Shown in pieces: positions 21,163 through 29,741 of a stretch of DNA of 64,000 nucleotides. The stretch is from assembly GCA_963790875.1 (NCBI GenBank), contig CAWBQT010000008.1, positions 744,001 to 808,000 on the forward strand, given 5' to 3'. Under the pieces are notes generated by a model. It ran no database searches. It saw only the letters and a program-made list of their open reading frames with translations, and had not been told where the DNA came from. Origin of the DNA: AP-15 sp963790875 (GTDB lineage: Bacteria > Pseudomonadota > Alphaproteobacteria > ATCC43930 > CGMCC-115725). Both the position numbers and the translations under genes were made by a program. The first letter of the stretch is position 1. Every line of letters begins with the position of its first letter.

Positions 21163-22057
21163 ATGGATTGGGACAAGTTGCGGGTTTTCCATGCCGTTGC
21201 CGAGGCCGGCAGCTTTACTCATGCAGGCGAGTCGTTGAACCTGAGCCAATCCGCGGTCAGCCGCCAGATCAGCGCGCTTGAGGAGAGTCTCAGCGTTCCG
21301 CTGTTCCACCGGCATGCGCGCGGGCTGATCTTGACCGAGCAGGGCGAACTTCTGTTCCGCACGGCGCGCGAGGTGTTCGCAAAATTGTCGATGGCGGAAG
21401 GACTGATCACCGAGTTCGAAGGACCGTCCGAAAGGACCTCTCAAGATCACCACGACGGTCGCGTTTGGCGCGACTTGGCTGACGCCGCGGATTCGCGAAT
21501 TCCTCGACCTCTACCCGGAGATCCAGGTCAGCTTGGTCATCGATGATACCGAGCTCGATCTGTCGATGCGTGAAGCCGACGTCGCTATCCGCATGTCGCC
21601 GCCGCGACAGCCGGATCTGATCCAGCGGCATTTAATGAGCGTACCGAGCCACGTCTACGCAGCGCCTGAATACATCAAGAAGCACGGCATGCCGCAAAAA
21701 CCCGAAGACCTCGATGACCATCGACTTATCGTTTATGGTGAGGATGCCCGGCCGCCGGTGCAGAACGTCAACTGGTTGCTCGACGCCGGCTCCCGACCGG
21801 CGCGAGAGCGCAAGCCGATACTCAGTGTCAACAATTTCTACGCAATGTTGCGCGCGGTGGACAGCGGTCTGGGGATCGCCGGGCTGTCCGATTTCATGGC
21901 CAGCGAAACCGCCAATCTCGTGCGCGTCCTTCCCGAACTGACCGGGCCGCCGGTCGAGGCCTATTTCGTCTACCCGGAAGAGTTGCGTACCTCAAAACGG
22001 ATCAGCGTCTTTCGTGACTTTCTGCTGCGCAAGGTAGCGGAAACCAGGCACAGCTGA
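21163..22057 (+). pseudogene. LysR-family transcriptional regulator, split by a one-base insertion
   Basis: From ATG 21163 (GGGGAAG site just upstream) the N-terminal winged helix is intact: DKLRVFHAVAEAGSFTHAGE and LSQSAVSRQISALEESL. The frame fails at the CC at 21424-21425. Dropping one C restores EGRPKGPLKITTTVAFGATW and joins it to the effector domain that ends at 22057 (IDDTELDLSMREADVAIRM, SVNNFYAMLRAVDSGLGIAGL). Corrected length is 297 residues, normal for LysR. With similar single-base breaks in rpoD and carA, an assembly error is as likely as real decay. It probably regulates itself and possibly trxB. Confidence 0.88.
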
Positions 22058-22255
22058 CTGTCGCGCGGCGGAAGCGCCAAGCGACGATCCGAACCGGTGG
22101 CATGGCGCGAGCGTCGCGGCGCTTAAGTGAATCCAACGTTATATAGAGCATTGCGCTTTTTGCAGACGAGGCAGAAGAAATTCCCGGTGGTGAAGCCGCC
22201 GTTCATTCGCCATTTGTGGCTCGCGCGATATGCATCGCCAAAGGTTTTCGGTGGT

Positions 22256-22383
22256 GGAGGCCGCCGAGGTTGGTTTCCGGGACTTGTGCCCGGAAAGAGG
22301 GTCTTCGGACCCTTACGTCTCCCAGACGTGAAGCCTCCCTGTTCAAACTTGGCCGGAACTTTCGAGTTCCGGCCATTCTCTTT
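22256..22383 (+). ncRNA. candidate structured small RNA with intrinsic terminator
   Basis: Three perfect hairpins stand in a row: TTTCCGGG/CCCGGAAA (22274-22296), GGGTC-TTCG-GACCC (22299-22312) and ACGTCT-CCC-AGACGT (22315-22329). All three are enclosed by a closing helix GGAGGC (22256-22261) with GCCTCC (22333-22338), giving a four-way junction, and a strong terminator follows. The next genes run on the opposite strand, so this is not an mRNA leader. A TATATA box at about 22141 suggests that the transcript may begin 100 bases earlier. I could not match it to a named RNA family; 6S-like or an anti-ribosome-site sRNA are guesses. Confidence 0.5.
22351..22383 (+). terminator. intrinsic terminator of the candidate small RNA
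   Basis: Perfect ten-base stem GGCCGGAACT/AGTTCCGGCC with a TTCG tetraloop, followed by ATTCTCTTT. The pyrimidine tail is on the plus strand only, so it ends plus-strand transcription. Confidence 0.8.
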
Positions 22384-22512
22384 GACGGGTTTTGGACGCT
22401 GCAACGTCGCGAGCCCCGCCCCGCGGATTCAGAATGAGGGCCTACTCCGGTCGAGAGCGCACTCCCGCCGCCCTTGATGCCGGCAACACAGTCGGCGTGA
22501 TCCAGCCCGATT

Positions 22513-22911
22513 TCAGCGTGATGCGGCTAGAGCCCACAGGAGTGTCATGCCGAGAGCGTAGCAGATGGCTGCCAAGAGGGCGGCAATCGCACCCCACTTT
22601 GCCCATGTGGCCCAGGCGCGGCGGCCCCGCAACCGCGGCAACACGGCGCGGCTGACGAACAACAGCACCGCAACGCCGGCAAGGATTTGCATCAGCCGGT
22701 CGCCGAACACAGCAGGCTCGCCGACGAGGCTATGCCCGATGATCTGCATGTCCCGGTCGACGAACCGGTGCCCTTCTTTCGTGCGAGGCTCCCCGCTTGG
22801 TGATCGGCGGCGATTCCCGCTGGTTTCGACGAGCGCTCGGGTGTCGTCCGGCCCGCCCGGCACCGCCTCAGCGAATTTGGTCGCCAAATAGCATGCGACT
22901 CGCGCCGTCAT
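22513..22911 (-). CDS. small membrane protein of unknown function
   Basis: A 132-residue frame whose ATG (22911) overlaps the stop of the hemolysin-III-like gene by four bases, so it is very probably translated in the same operon. The N-terminal half is hydrophilic and carries GEPAVFGDRLMQ. Two hydrophobic helices follow (ILAGVAVLLFVSRAVL and WGAIAALLAAICYALGMTLL). I do not recognise a family. Function is unknown. Confidence 0.65.
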   Translation of the reverse strand: MTARVACYLATKFAEAVPGGPDDTRALVETSGNRRRSPSGEPRTKEGHRFVDRDMQIIGHSLVGEPAVFGDRLMQILAGVAVLLFVSRAVLPRLRGRRAWATWAKWGAIAALLAAICYALGMTLLWALAASR

Positions 22912-23594
22912 CGCAAGATTTCGACGATGGCGAAGTAATGCGCGGTCGCCCCGGCGATAACAAAGACATGCCAGATCGCGCGGCGGAAGCGCAGCCGTCG
23001 CCACAGGTGGAAGCCGATGCCGACCGTATAAAGGACACCTCCGAGAAGGATCAGGAGCAGGGCGCGGTGCGACGCGATGCCCGGTCCTAGCGCGAACATG
23101 AGAGCCCAGCCGCACACGCCGAACACGACGGCCGAGCGATAGGCGCGGCCGATCGGATAGCGGAGCTTGAGAAAGATCCCGGCCGCGGCGGCAGCCCAGA
23201 TCACGGCGGCGGTGCCCTCGGCTCCGCCGCCCGGCCGGGCGATGGCGACGGGTGTGGCGGTGGCCGCGATCAGCGCCCAGATGGCGGCATGATCGAGCCG
23301 CCGAAAAAACCCGCGCCATGGCGTCTCGAACGCCGCCGCATAGAGGAGTGCGCACAAGAACATGGCCGGCAACGCCGCGGCATAGATGCCGACGGCGGCG
23401 ACTATGTGGCCGGCTTCGTCGGTCGCGAGCGCCGCCGCGAAGAGGGCGGCTGCACCGGCCGATCCGAGGACGAGCCCAGCCGAGAGAACACCGAGGTCGG
23501 CAACGCGCTCCGCCACACTCGCCGAAACGGCGGCGGGGCGATCCCGATCGCCCCAAAGCGCGCGATCGTCAACACCGTCTCCCCCCTGAGCCAC
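22908..23594 (-). CDS. hemolysin III / PAQR-like seven-helix membrane protein
   Basis: About 228 residues if started at GTG 23594; the start is uncertain, since the frame is open to 23645 and would then overlap the upstream gene. Seven hydrophobic helices are predicted by eye. Family-type motifs are RRLDHAAIWALIAATATPVA at the end of helix 3 and RRAIWHVFVIAGATAHYFAI near the C-terminus, matching the conserved Asp and His positions of the HlyIII/PAQR superfamily. Bacterial members affect membrane homeostasis; the name hemolysin is historical. Confidence 0.8.
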   Translation of the reverse strand: MAQGGDGVDDRALWGDRDRPAAVSASVAERVADLGVLSAGLVLGSAGAAALFAAALATDEAGHIVAAVGIYAAALPAMFLCALLYAAAFETPWRGFFRRLDHAAIWALIAATATPVAIARPGGGAEGTAAVIWAAAAAGIFLKLRYPIGRAYRSAVVFGVCGWALMFALGPGIASHRALLLILLGGVLYTVGIGFHLWRRLRFRRAIWHVFVIAGATAHYFAIVEILR

Positions 23595-23607
23595 GCCGCG
23601 ACGAAGC

Positions 23608-23922
23608 TTACTGGATCGACCAGTAATAGCCGACGGTGGGACCACCGACTCGGCTGTTCACCCCGATCATCGGTCCGGTATACGGCTCCGATGCGGGTCG
23701 CGGATCGTCCTCGAGCTTCTTCGGGAGCCGGAGGTTCGGCTCGTTGCCGACGATCTCGTCGGAGATCCCGGGCGCCGAACTGAAGTCCAAGCTGGCCGGC
23801 AGCTGGAAGCAGTTGTGCAGATTATTGTTGTGGCGACACGGTCCGGCGTCGGACGCTGACGGAGCGACAATCCACAGACCGAGTAGGCCGGTACCGAAAG
23901 TGATCGAGAGCCGAGACTTCAT
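23608..23922 (-). CDS. small secreted protein of unknown function
   Basis: A 104-residue product with a clear Sec signal peptide: basic start MKSR, hydrophobic core ITFGTGLLGLWIV, then a small-residue cleavage zone APSASDAG. The mature part has two early cysteines (GPCRHNN and NCFQLP) that could pair, and ends with a glycine/tyrosine-rich tail (VGGPTVGYYWSIQ). No domain is recognised. It lies just upstream of the hemolysin-III-like gene on the same strand. It is probably periplasmic or surface exposed. Confidence 0.65.
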   Translation of the reverse strand: MKSRLSITFGTGLLGLWIVAPSASDAGPCRHNNNLHNCFQLPASLDFSSAPGISDEIVGNEPNLRLPKKLEDDPRPASEPYTGPMIGVNSRVGGPTVGYYWSIQ

Positions 23923-24135
23923 TGGCAGCTCCGCAAGCCGAACTGCAACAGGACACGATATCTTAACAAATCCCCCGATCCGAGATCCACGACGCGATTC
24001 GGCGTTCTCGCCTGCCATCGCCCGGGAGCAGCAGCGATGTCGATCGCGAGCCCTGGCGACCGTGGTCATTGATTGCACGCCTTCGGTCGGATATGCCGGG
24101 GTAGAGCCGCCGAAAGGCCGATCCGGAGCGGGCAA

Positions 24136-25173
24136 ATGGAGCCGATCGATCTGCGTTCCGACACCGTGACCCGACCCTCCGCCGCGATGCGCCAGGCGAT
24201 GGCCGCGGCGACGGTCGGTGACGACCAGTACGGCGAGGACCCGTCCGTCAACCGCTTGCAGGAGCACATCGCCGAATTGCTCGGCAAGGAGGCGGCGTTG
24301 TTTGTGCCGAGCGGAACGATGGCGAACCAGATCGGCCTCAAGGTGCTTACCAAGCCCGGTGACGAAGTCGTGCTCGGGCAAGAGGCGCATATCGTCTGGC
24401 ATGAGGCCGGCGCAGGGGCGGCCAATTCGGGCGTGCAATTCGCCCCGGTCGGACGGGGCGGCTTGTTCACCGCCGGTGACCTCTGCACCGCCTTCAAGCC
24501 GGCGGGTCATATCGTCTTTCCCCCGACGACGTTGGTGGCGATCGAGAACACCCACAATCGCGGCGGTGGGGTGGTCTTCCCGCAGGAGGATGCGGTCGCC
24601 ATCTGTGGCGCGGCCCGCGAGCTGGGGATGGCGAGCTACCTCGATGGCGCACGGCTGTTCAACGCCGCTGCCGCTTCCGGGCGAAGGCTCAGCGAGCTCG
24701 CGGCGCCGTTCGACCTTGTCTCGGTCGCGTTGTCGAAAGGGCTGGGCTGCCCTGTCGGCAGTGTGCTCGCCGGCCGCCGCGCCGATATCGCCCGCGCCCA
24801 TCGCGCCCGCCGGATGTTCGGCGGCGCGATGCGCCAAGCCGGCATCCTCGCCGCCGCCGGCCTGTGGGCCCTCGACCACAATCTCGATCGACTGGTCGAA
24901 GACCACGCGAATGCCCGGCTGCTGGCGGAGCGCCTTGCCGGGTTGCGCGGTGTCGACCTCGATCTTGCGACCGTGCAGAGCAACATCGTCATCTTCCACA
25001 TGACCGAGCAAGGGCCGGACGCCGCAGCTATCGTGGCCGGCGCCCGCGACGCCGGAGTTCTCGTCTCGGCGTTTGCCGCGCGCACGGTGCGCGCCGTGAC
25101 CCATCTCGACGTCAGCCGCGACGCCTGCCACGAGGCCGCCGAACGGCTCGCCGAGGTCATCGAGCGCGGCTGA
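24136..25173 (+). CDS. ltaE: low-specificity L-threonine aldolase
   Basis: PLP enzyme that splits L-threonine or L-allo-threonine into glycine and acetaldehyde. The 345-residue product from ATG 24136 (GGAG site upstream) begins with the family signature IDLRSDTVTRPSAAMRQAM and GDDQYGEDPSVNRLQ. It has LFVPSGTMANQ, the PLP aspartate region YLDGARLFNAA, and the Schiff-base lysine in SVALSKGLGCPVGSVL. The gene is alone on its strand between divergent and convergent neighbours. The family call is firm; stereospecificity cannot be read. Confidence 0.94.
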   Translation: MEPIDLRSDTVTRPSAAMRQAMAAATVGDDQYGEDPSVNRLQEHIAELLGKEAALFVPSGTMANQIGLKVLTKPGDEVVLGQEAHIVWHEAGAGAANSGVQFAPVGRGGLFTAGDLCTAFKPAGHIVFPPTTLVAIENTHNRGGGVVFPQEDAVAICGAARELGMASYLDGARLFNAAAASGRRLSELAAPFDLVSVALSKGLGCPVGSVLAGRRADIARAHRARRMFGGAMRQAGILAAAGLWALDHNLDRLVEDHANARLLAERLAGLRGVDLDLATVQSNIVIFHMTEQGPDAAAIVAGARDAGVLVSAFAARTVRAVTHLDVSRDACHEAAERLAEVIERG

Positions 25174-25235
25174 GGGGCTTCCGATGGCTTTGCTGCGGCG
25201 CAGAACCCTGCGCCAGGCGGGCGCTGCGGCGCTGG

Positions 25236-26030
25236 TCACGTCATCCTGGCGAAGTATTCATCGTACGGGATATCGTTGCTGATCAAGACGCCGCCATCGA
25301 CGTCGAGGGCGATGCCGGTGCACATCCGAGCCCGATCGCCGGCGAGGAACAACACCGCATCGGCGATGTCCTCGGGTTCCACCATGCGACCCAGCGGGAT
25401 TTTCCTGGCCCTCGCGGCGCGAGCTTCGGGCGACGGCATGCTGCCGCCGAAGGCCGTGGCGGTCGGACCGGGGCAGACCGCGTTGACGCGGATGTGGTCG
25501 GCCGCCAGCTCGTAGGCGGCATGCCGGGTGAAGCCGAGCAATCCAGCCTTCGAGGCCGAATAATGGGCGCCGCCGCCGAACGAGATCCGCCGGCCGGCGA
25601 CCGAGGCGATATTGACGATGGCGCCGCCGCCACGCGCCCGCAGATGAGGCAGCACAGCCTGAGTGCCGTTGAACGGACCGCGCAGATTGACCGCGAGGAC
25701 ACGCTCCCAATCCTCTGCCGGCATCCGGGCGATCGTGTGCAGGGTGATCGTGCCGGCGCTGTTGACGAGGATATCGATGCCGCCCGCCCGTTCGGCGACC
25801 ACCGCCGCCGCCTGGGCGAAGGCCGGGGCGTCGGCAACGTCGAGCCCATGCCCGGCGGCCCCGCCGCCCTTTCCGACGATTTCGGCCGCGACCGCCTCGG
25901 CCGCCACGGCATTGCGATCGAGGATCGCGACATAGGCGCCCTCCCGTGCAAAGGCGCGCGCCGTCGCCGCACCGATGCCGCTGCCGCCGCCTGTGACGAG
26001 CGCCACTTTTCCGGCAAATTCATCGCTCAC
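25236..26030 (-). CDS. SDR family NAD(P)-dependent oxidoreductase
   Basis: A classical short-chain dehydrogenase of 264 residues: cofactor loop VTGGGSGIGAATARAFA, an acidic residue after strand 2 (LDRNAVA) that favours NAD over NADP, NSAG, the catalytic serine region IVNIASVAG, the YSASK tyrosine-lysine pair, and the PG motif VCPGPTAT. The C-terminus ends with DIPYDEYFARMT. The substrate cannot be deduced, and it is convergent with the threonine aldolase gene. Confidence 0.92.
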   Translation of the reverse strand: MSDEFAGKVALVTGGGSGIGAATARAFAREGAYVAILDRNAVAAEAVAAEIVGKGGGAAGHGLDVADAPAFAQAAAVVAERAGGIDILVNSAGTITLHTIARMPAEDWERVLAVNLRGPFNGTQAVLPHLRARGGGAIVNIASVAGRRISFGGGAHYSASKAGLLGFTRHAAYELAADHIRVNAVCPGPTATAFGGSMPSPEARAARARKIPLGRMVEPEDIADAVLFLAGDRARMCTGIALDVDGGVLISNDIPYDEYFARMT

Positions 26031-26137
26031 CGCTTTTCCCTCCGCTCCGCCTTGGGGCCCTGCAAGTGTCGCCCGGTTTGGGGTTCGCCGCTATGGGCGA
26101 GAGGGGAAAAAGGACGCCGGGCGCCAACGAGCACGCC

Positions 26138-27688
26138 ATGACAACCGGGCCACCCGCAGTCGCCGCCACGTTCTGCCGCCGAGTGCCTCTCGCCGGCTCC
26201 TATGCCGCGGCGATGCTCGGGACGATCTTGCTGGTCACTTTGCTGCGGCTGGCGTGGCTTTGGCTGCAACCCGTCGGTCTTTATCCCGACGAGGCGCAGT
26301 ACTGGTTCTGGGCCAAACACCCGGCCTTCGGCTACTACTCGAAGCCGCCGCTCGTCGCCTGGCTGATCGCGCTGACGACGGCACCCTTCGGCGACGGCGA
26401 ATTCGCCGTCCGGCTGTCGGCGCCGCTATTGACCGCGGGCGCCGCCGTCTTCGTCTATGCGATCGGGGCGCGGCTCTACGACCGCCGCATCGGTTGCTGG
26501 GCGGCGATCGCCTACGCCTCGCTCCCGGGTGCATCGGTCGCCTCCTACGTCATCTCGACCGATGCACCCTTGCTGCTGCTCTGGGCGGCCGCACTCTACG
26601 CCTTCATCCGGGCGCGCGAGGCGCGCGGCTGGGGCTGGTGGCTCGCCGTCGGCGCGGCCGCCGGGTTCGGCCTCCTCGCCAAATTCGCGATGATCTACTG
26701 GCTCGCCTCGGCGCTCGGCCTGCTTCTGCTGGTCGCTTCCGAGCGCTGCCACCTCCGTCGGTTTTCGGCCGCCAGCGGCATCGCCTTTCTGATCTATTCG
26801 CCGAACCTGTGGTGGAATTGGAACAACGGCTTCGTCAGCTACCGCCATACCGCCGACAACGCCGATCTCACGGGGCCGCTGTTCCATCCCGGCCAGTTTT
26901 TCGATTTCTTCGCATCGCAATTCGCCGTGTTCGGCCCGCTGTTTTTCACCGGGTTGCTATTCCTGGCGGCGAGGCCCCGGGCCCTGGCCGAGCCGCGCGC
27001 GCGGCTTCTCGCCGTCTTTGCGTTGCCGACCCTGGGAATGATGCTGCTCGTCAGCCTTCTATCGCGCGCGCATGCCAATTGGGCCGCTCCCGCCTATGTT
27101 TCGGCGACGGTGCTGGTCGTCGCCCAGGCTCTGGAGAGCGGTTGGCGGCGGCTCGTCTCGTTTTCGGTCGCACTACATCTCGCTGCAGCGGCGCTGTTGT
27201 TTGCCGGGCCGCCGGCGCTCGCCGCCTGCGGCTTCGAACTGCCCACGCGATACGACCCGCTGCGCCGGCTGCGCGGCTGGCGCGACCTCGGCGCCAAGGT
27301 CGGTGCGGCTCTCGCCGCGCATCCAGGCTATCGGCTGTTCGCCGACGACCGTGAAACCCTGGCCGCGCTGATCTACTACGTGCGGCCGCATCCGTTCGAC
27401 GCGGTCAAGTGGGACCTGCTCGATCGGGTCGGAGACGAGTGGGATCTGACGAACAACATGAAGCGACATCTCGGCGGAAATTTTCTGCTGGTTGCCAAAC
27501 ACAATCTTATCGCCGAGATGCGGCCGAGCTTTGCGTTTCTCGAACCGATCGGCACGGCCGTCGTCCCGCTCGGGGCCGGCGCCGCGCGCGACTACGCGCT
27601 CTATTTGGCGCGCGACTTCAAGGGCTATCCGCAATACCACCACGGATCCCCGCCGCTTGGGGCGGCGAGCGCAGCCGGTGGCCGATGA
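26138..27688 (+). CDS. ArnT-like glycosyltransferase family 39 membrane protein
   Basis: About 516 residues from ATG 26138 (an upstream ATG at 26093 adds 15 residues). A lipid-linked-sugar transferase of the GT-C fold: the first periplasmic loop holds the acidic motif GLYPDEAQYWFW with PAFGYYSKPPLVAW. At least ten hydrophobic helices follow, and a soluble C-terminal tail ends with RDYALYLARDFKGYPQY. Family members add a sugar to lipid A, glycans or proteins from a polyprenyl donor; the acceptor here is unknown. Its 3' end overlaps the convergent second GT39 gene by 71 bases. Confidence 0.87.
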   Translation: MTTGPPAVAATFCRRVPLAGSYAAAMLGTILLVTLLRLAWLWLQPVGLYPDEAQYWFWAKHPAFGYYSKPPLVAWLIALTTAPFGDGEFAVRLSAPLLTAGAAVFVYAIGARLYDRRIGCWAAIAYASLPGASVASYVISTDAPLLLLWAAALYAFIRAREARGWGWWLAVGAAAGFGLLAKFAMIYWLASALGLLLLVASERCHLRRFSAASGIAFLIYSPNLWWNWNNGFVSYRHTADNADLTGPLFHPGQFFDFFASQFAVFGPLFFTGLLFLAARPRALAEPRARLLAVFALPTLGMMLLVSLLSRAHANWAAPAYVSATVLVVAQALESGWRRLVSFSVALHLAAAALLFAGPPALAACGFELPTRYDPLRRLRGWRDLGAKVGAALAAHPGYRLFADDRETLAALIYYVRPHPFDAVKWDLLDRVGDEWDLTNNMKRHLGGNFLLVAKHNLIAEMRPSFAFLEPIGTAVVPLGAGAARDYALYLARDFKGYPQYHHGSPPLGAASAAGGR

Positions 27689-29156
27689 ACAGCGGCAAGT
27701 CCGCGACCGGGTTGCCGGCATCGAGGATCTCGGCAGGCGCCAGCGGCTGGATCGCGTCGAACGATGGGCCGAACTGTGCCTCGATCTCGGCAAGCGAGCG
27801 GCCGGGCGCGATGATCAGCACATCGTCGCCCGCATAACGGGCGAGCGGTGCGACGAGCCCGTATTGCCGCGGGTCGGGCCCGAGGCACAGCACCGGAAAC
27901 CGGCCGCCGAGCGCGTAATCGATCTTGCCGGCGTCGAGCCACCGGACCGCGGCAACAACCGTGTGCGGCCGGTCGAGGAGGCCGCGCCCGGCGAGTTCCG
28001 TTCGCAGCGACGTCCAATCGACGGCGTCAGGCAACGGATCTTTGCCCAGCGCCCTGATCCATAGAGCGCGCGGCAGCCAATTGAACTTGACTTCGCCGGC
28101 AAAGAGACCGGCGCCGACGCCAACGAGGAGTGCGGTCGCGGCGAGCCAGCGGCCGACCGGCCGGCCCGCCCGTCGGCGGCGCTCGAGCGCCGCGCCAAGC
28201 AGCGGCACCAGCAAGAGATAGCCCGGTGCCGCCCAATGAAACAGCACGCGGCTCCACAGGGACACCGCGGTGAAGAACAGGATCGGCGGTGCCGCGAGGC
28301 AAACGAGCAGCCAGCTCGTTCTGTCCGACGGTCCGCGGCGCAGCGCCGCATACCCGCACATCACGAGCGGCAGCCAAACCCATGGCAGGAGGTAGAGCGC
28401 GGCCCCGCCGAGCGCCGCGAGCGGTCCAAACGGGTCGAACCGGCCGCCCGCCCGCCCGCCCTGAAACCGGAACGAAATCCAGCCATGCCTCGCATTCCAG
28501 ATCAGCACCGGCAGAAATAGGGCGAGGGCGACGACGCCGGCGGTATAGGGATGGGGCCGCGACAGCCAGCGGCGGCCCCGTGGCTCGCTCAACAGAAAGG
28601 CGAACGCACCCAGCATCACGAGGGCGGCCGAATATTTCGAGAGGAGGGCGAGCCCGGCGCAGAGCCCGGCGCCCAGCCACCACCCCCAGGCCGTCCGCCC
28701 CGCCGCCGGCAACGCCCCCACGAGGCATAGCGCGGCCCCGAGCAGCGCGGCGTAGAGCGGACCGTCGGGCAATACCCAAGTGGCCGAGGTGAGACCGAGC
28801 ACCGGTGCCAGGTTCAAGACAATCGCGGCCCACAGGCCGGCCCGACGATCGAACAACGCCGCGGTCAGCCGATAGACGAGCCAGGTCGTCAGCGCGAACA
28901 GCAGGATGAACGGCAGCCGGACGATGAGCGGCGCCTCGCTGCCGAATAGATGCGCGGCGCCCCAGGCGAGCCACCAGGCGATCGGCGGATGATCGAAATA
29001 GCTGAGCTGCAGCCGCCGGCCGGCGGCGACCATGTAGCTCTCGTCGATGCCGAGGCCGAGCGACGCCGCGAATAGAACCCGGGCGAGCAAGCCCGCCACG
29101 ATCAACAGCGCCACGCCTCCCGTCGGCGTCGCCAGCCAAGTTGCCGCCGCTCCCAC
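27618..29156 (-). CDS. second GT39-type glycosyltransferase, convergent with the first
   Basis: About 512 residues if GTG 29156 is the start. The frame runs on to 29264, but that extra N-terminus is encoded largely by a palindromic repeat and looks added. The membrane topology and active-site loop resemble the neighbour: LGIDESYMVAAGRRL and LSYFDHPPIAWWLAW carry the catalytic acid and the aromatic/proline motif. A periplasmic C-terminal domain ends with PLFIGHRLRSPP. Two related but diverged enzymes facing each other suggest an ancient duplication serving one envelope glycan. The substrate is unknown. Confidence 0.85.
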   Translation of the reverse strand: MGAAATWLATPTGGVALLIVAGLLARVLFAASLGLGIDESYMVAAGRRLQLSYFDHPPIAWWLAWGAAHLFGSEAPLIVRLPFILLFALTTWLVYRLTAALFDRRAGLWAAIVLNLAPVLGLTSATWVLPDGPLYAALLGAALCLVGALPAAGRTAWGWWLGAGLCAGLALLSKYSAALVMLGAFAFLLSEPRGRRWLSRPHPYTAGVVALALFLPVLIWNARHGWISFRFQGGRAGGRFDPFGPLAALGGAALYLLPWVWLPLVMCGYAALRRGPSDRTSWLLVCLAAPPILFFTAVSLWSRVLFHWAAPGYLLLVPLLGAALERRRRAGRPVGRWLAATALLVGVGAGLFAGEVKFNWLPRALWIRALGKDPLPDAVDWTSLRTELAGRGLLDRPHTVVAAVRWLDAGKIDYALGGRFPVLCLGPDPRQYGLVAPLARYAGDDVLIIAPGRSLAEIEAQFGPSFDAIQPLAPAEILDAGNPVADLPLFIGHRLRSPPQAAGIRGGIADSP

Positions 29157-29191
29157 CCATCCCCTTCCCTGCTCGCGGGGAAGGGATTGGG
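29157..29191. repeat. palindromic element at the start of the second GT39 gene
   Basis: CCCCTTCCC (29161-29169) and GGGGAAGGG (29177-29185) are a perfect inverted repeat with a seven-base loop, and the flanking bases extend the match imperfectly. It resembles the dispersed palindromic repeats of alphaproteobacterial genomes. It makes the apparent upstream extension of the glycosyltransferase frame suspect. Confidence 0.5.
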
Positions 29192-29305
29192 TCGGGGCCG
29201 CTGATCGCTCCCGGAATTTGCCGTCGACGGCTGAAATATCCCGCATGGGGAACGGCACCCGCACTATCGCGACGGTCGGTCCGAACCGAGGCTAAAACTC
29301 ACGCG

Positions 29306-29574
29306 TCAGCCTCCGTCAGACATCACCCTCAACTGCCGGCGTTCGGCATCGGGTTGTATTGGTGCCTCGCGGGATGCCGGCGTCGCTGCGATATCCTGCG
29401 CCCCGTTGGCGAGGGCAGCAGTGGTGTCGAGCAACCGCCGGCGGTGCCCGACCAGATTGACGCCGAGATCTTTCAGATCCTCGGCCGTCAGGCTCGGCGG
29501 CACGGTGCCTCGACCGTAGATGCCGGCCCATACTGTTCGAGCCCGAGCTTCGGCAACCATTCCGCGACATTCAT
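29306..29574 (-). pseudogene. remnant of a SAM-domain class III nucleotide cyclase
   Basis: From ATG 29574 the frame reads MNVAEWLPKLGLEQY, breaks once near 29530, and continues as LTAEDLKDLGVNLVGHRRRLLDTTAAL, the N-terminal SAM domain typical of large adenylate/guanylate cyclases. It then reaches DAERRQLRVM, the usual entry into the cyclase catalytic domain, but stops immediately afterwards at 29306. The catalytic domain and everything downstream are missing. The remaining bases up to the binding-protein gene (29575-29741) hold nothing I can name. Presumably it is a deletion relic. Confidence 0.6.
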
Positions 29575-29741
29575 CCCCGTACCCGCCAGTGATGCGGACG
29601 GCGGTAAATCTTTCATGCTTTTGACGGAGTGGCTATCGAGTAGCCGGGCCGCTTGCCGGCTGATCCATGATGGAAGGCTGATCGACAGGGTGCAGAGCGG
29701 CGGACTACTCTTCCGCCGCCGCAAATCGGGGAGCTACGAAA

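Noticed and set aside
22123..22404. A 93-codon minus-strand frame containing a CLVC motif
   Set aside because: It runs through the four perfect hairpins and has no ribosome site; RNA structure explains the region better.
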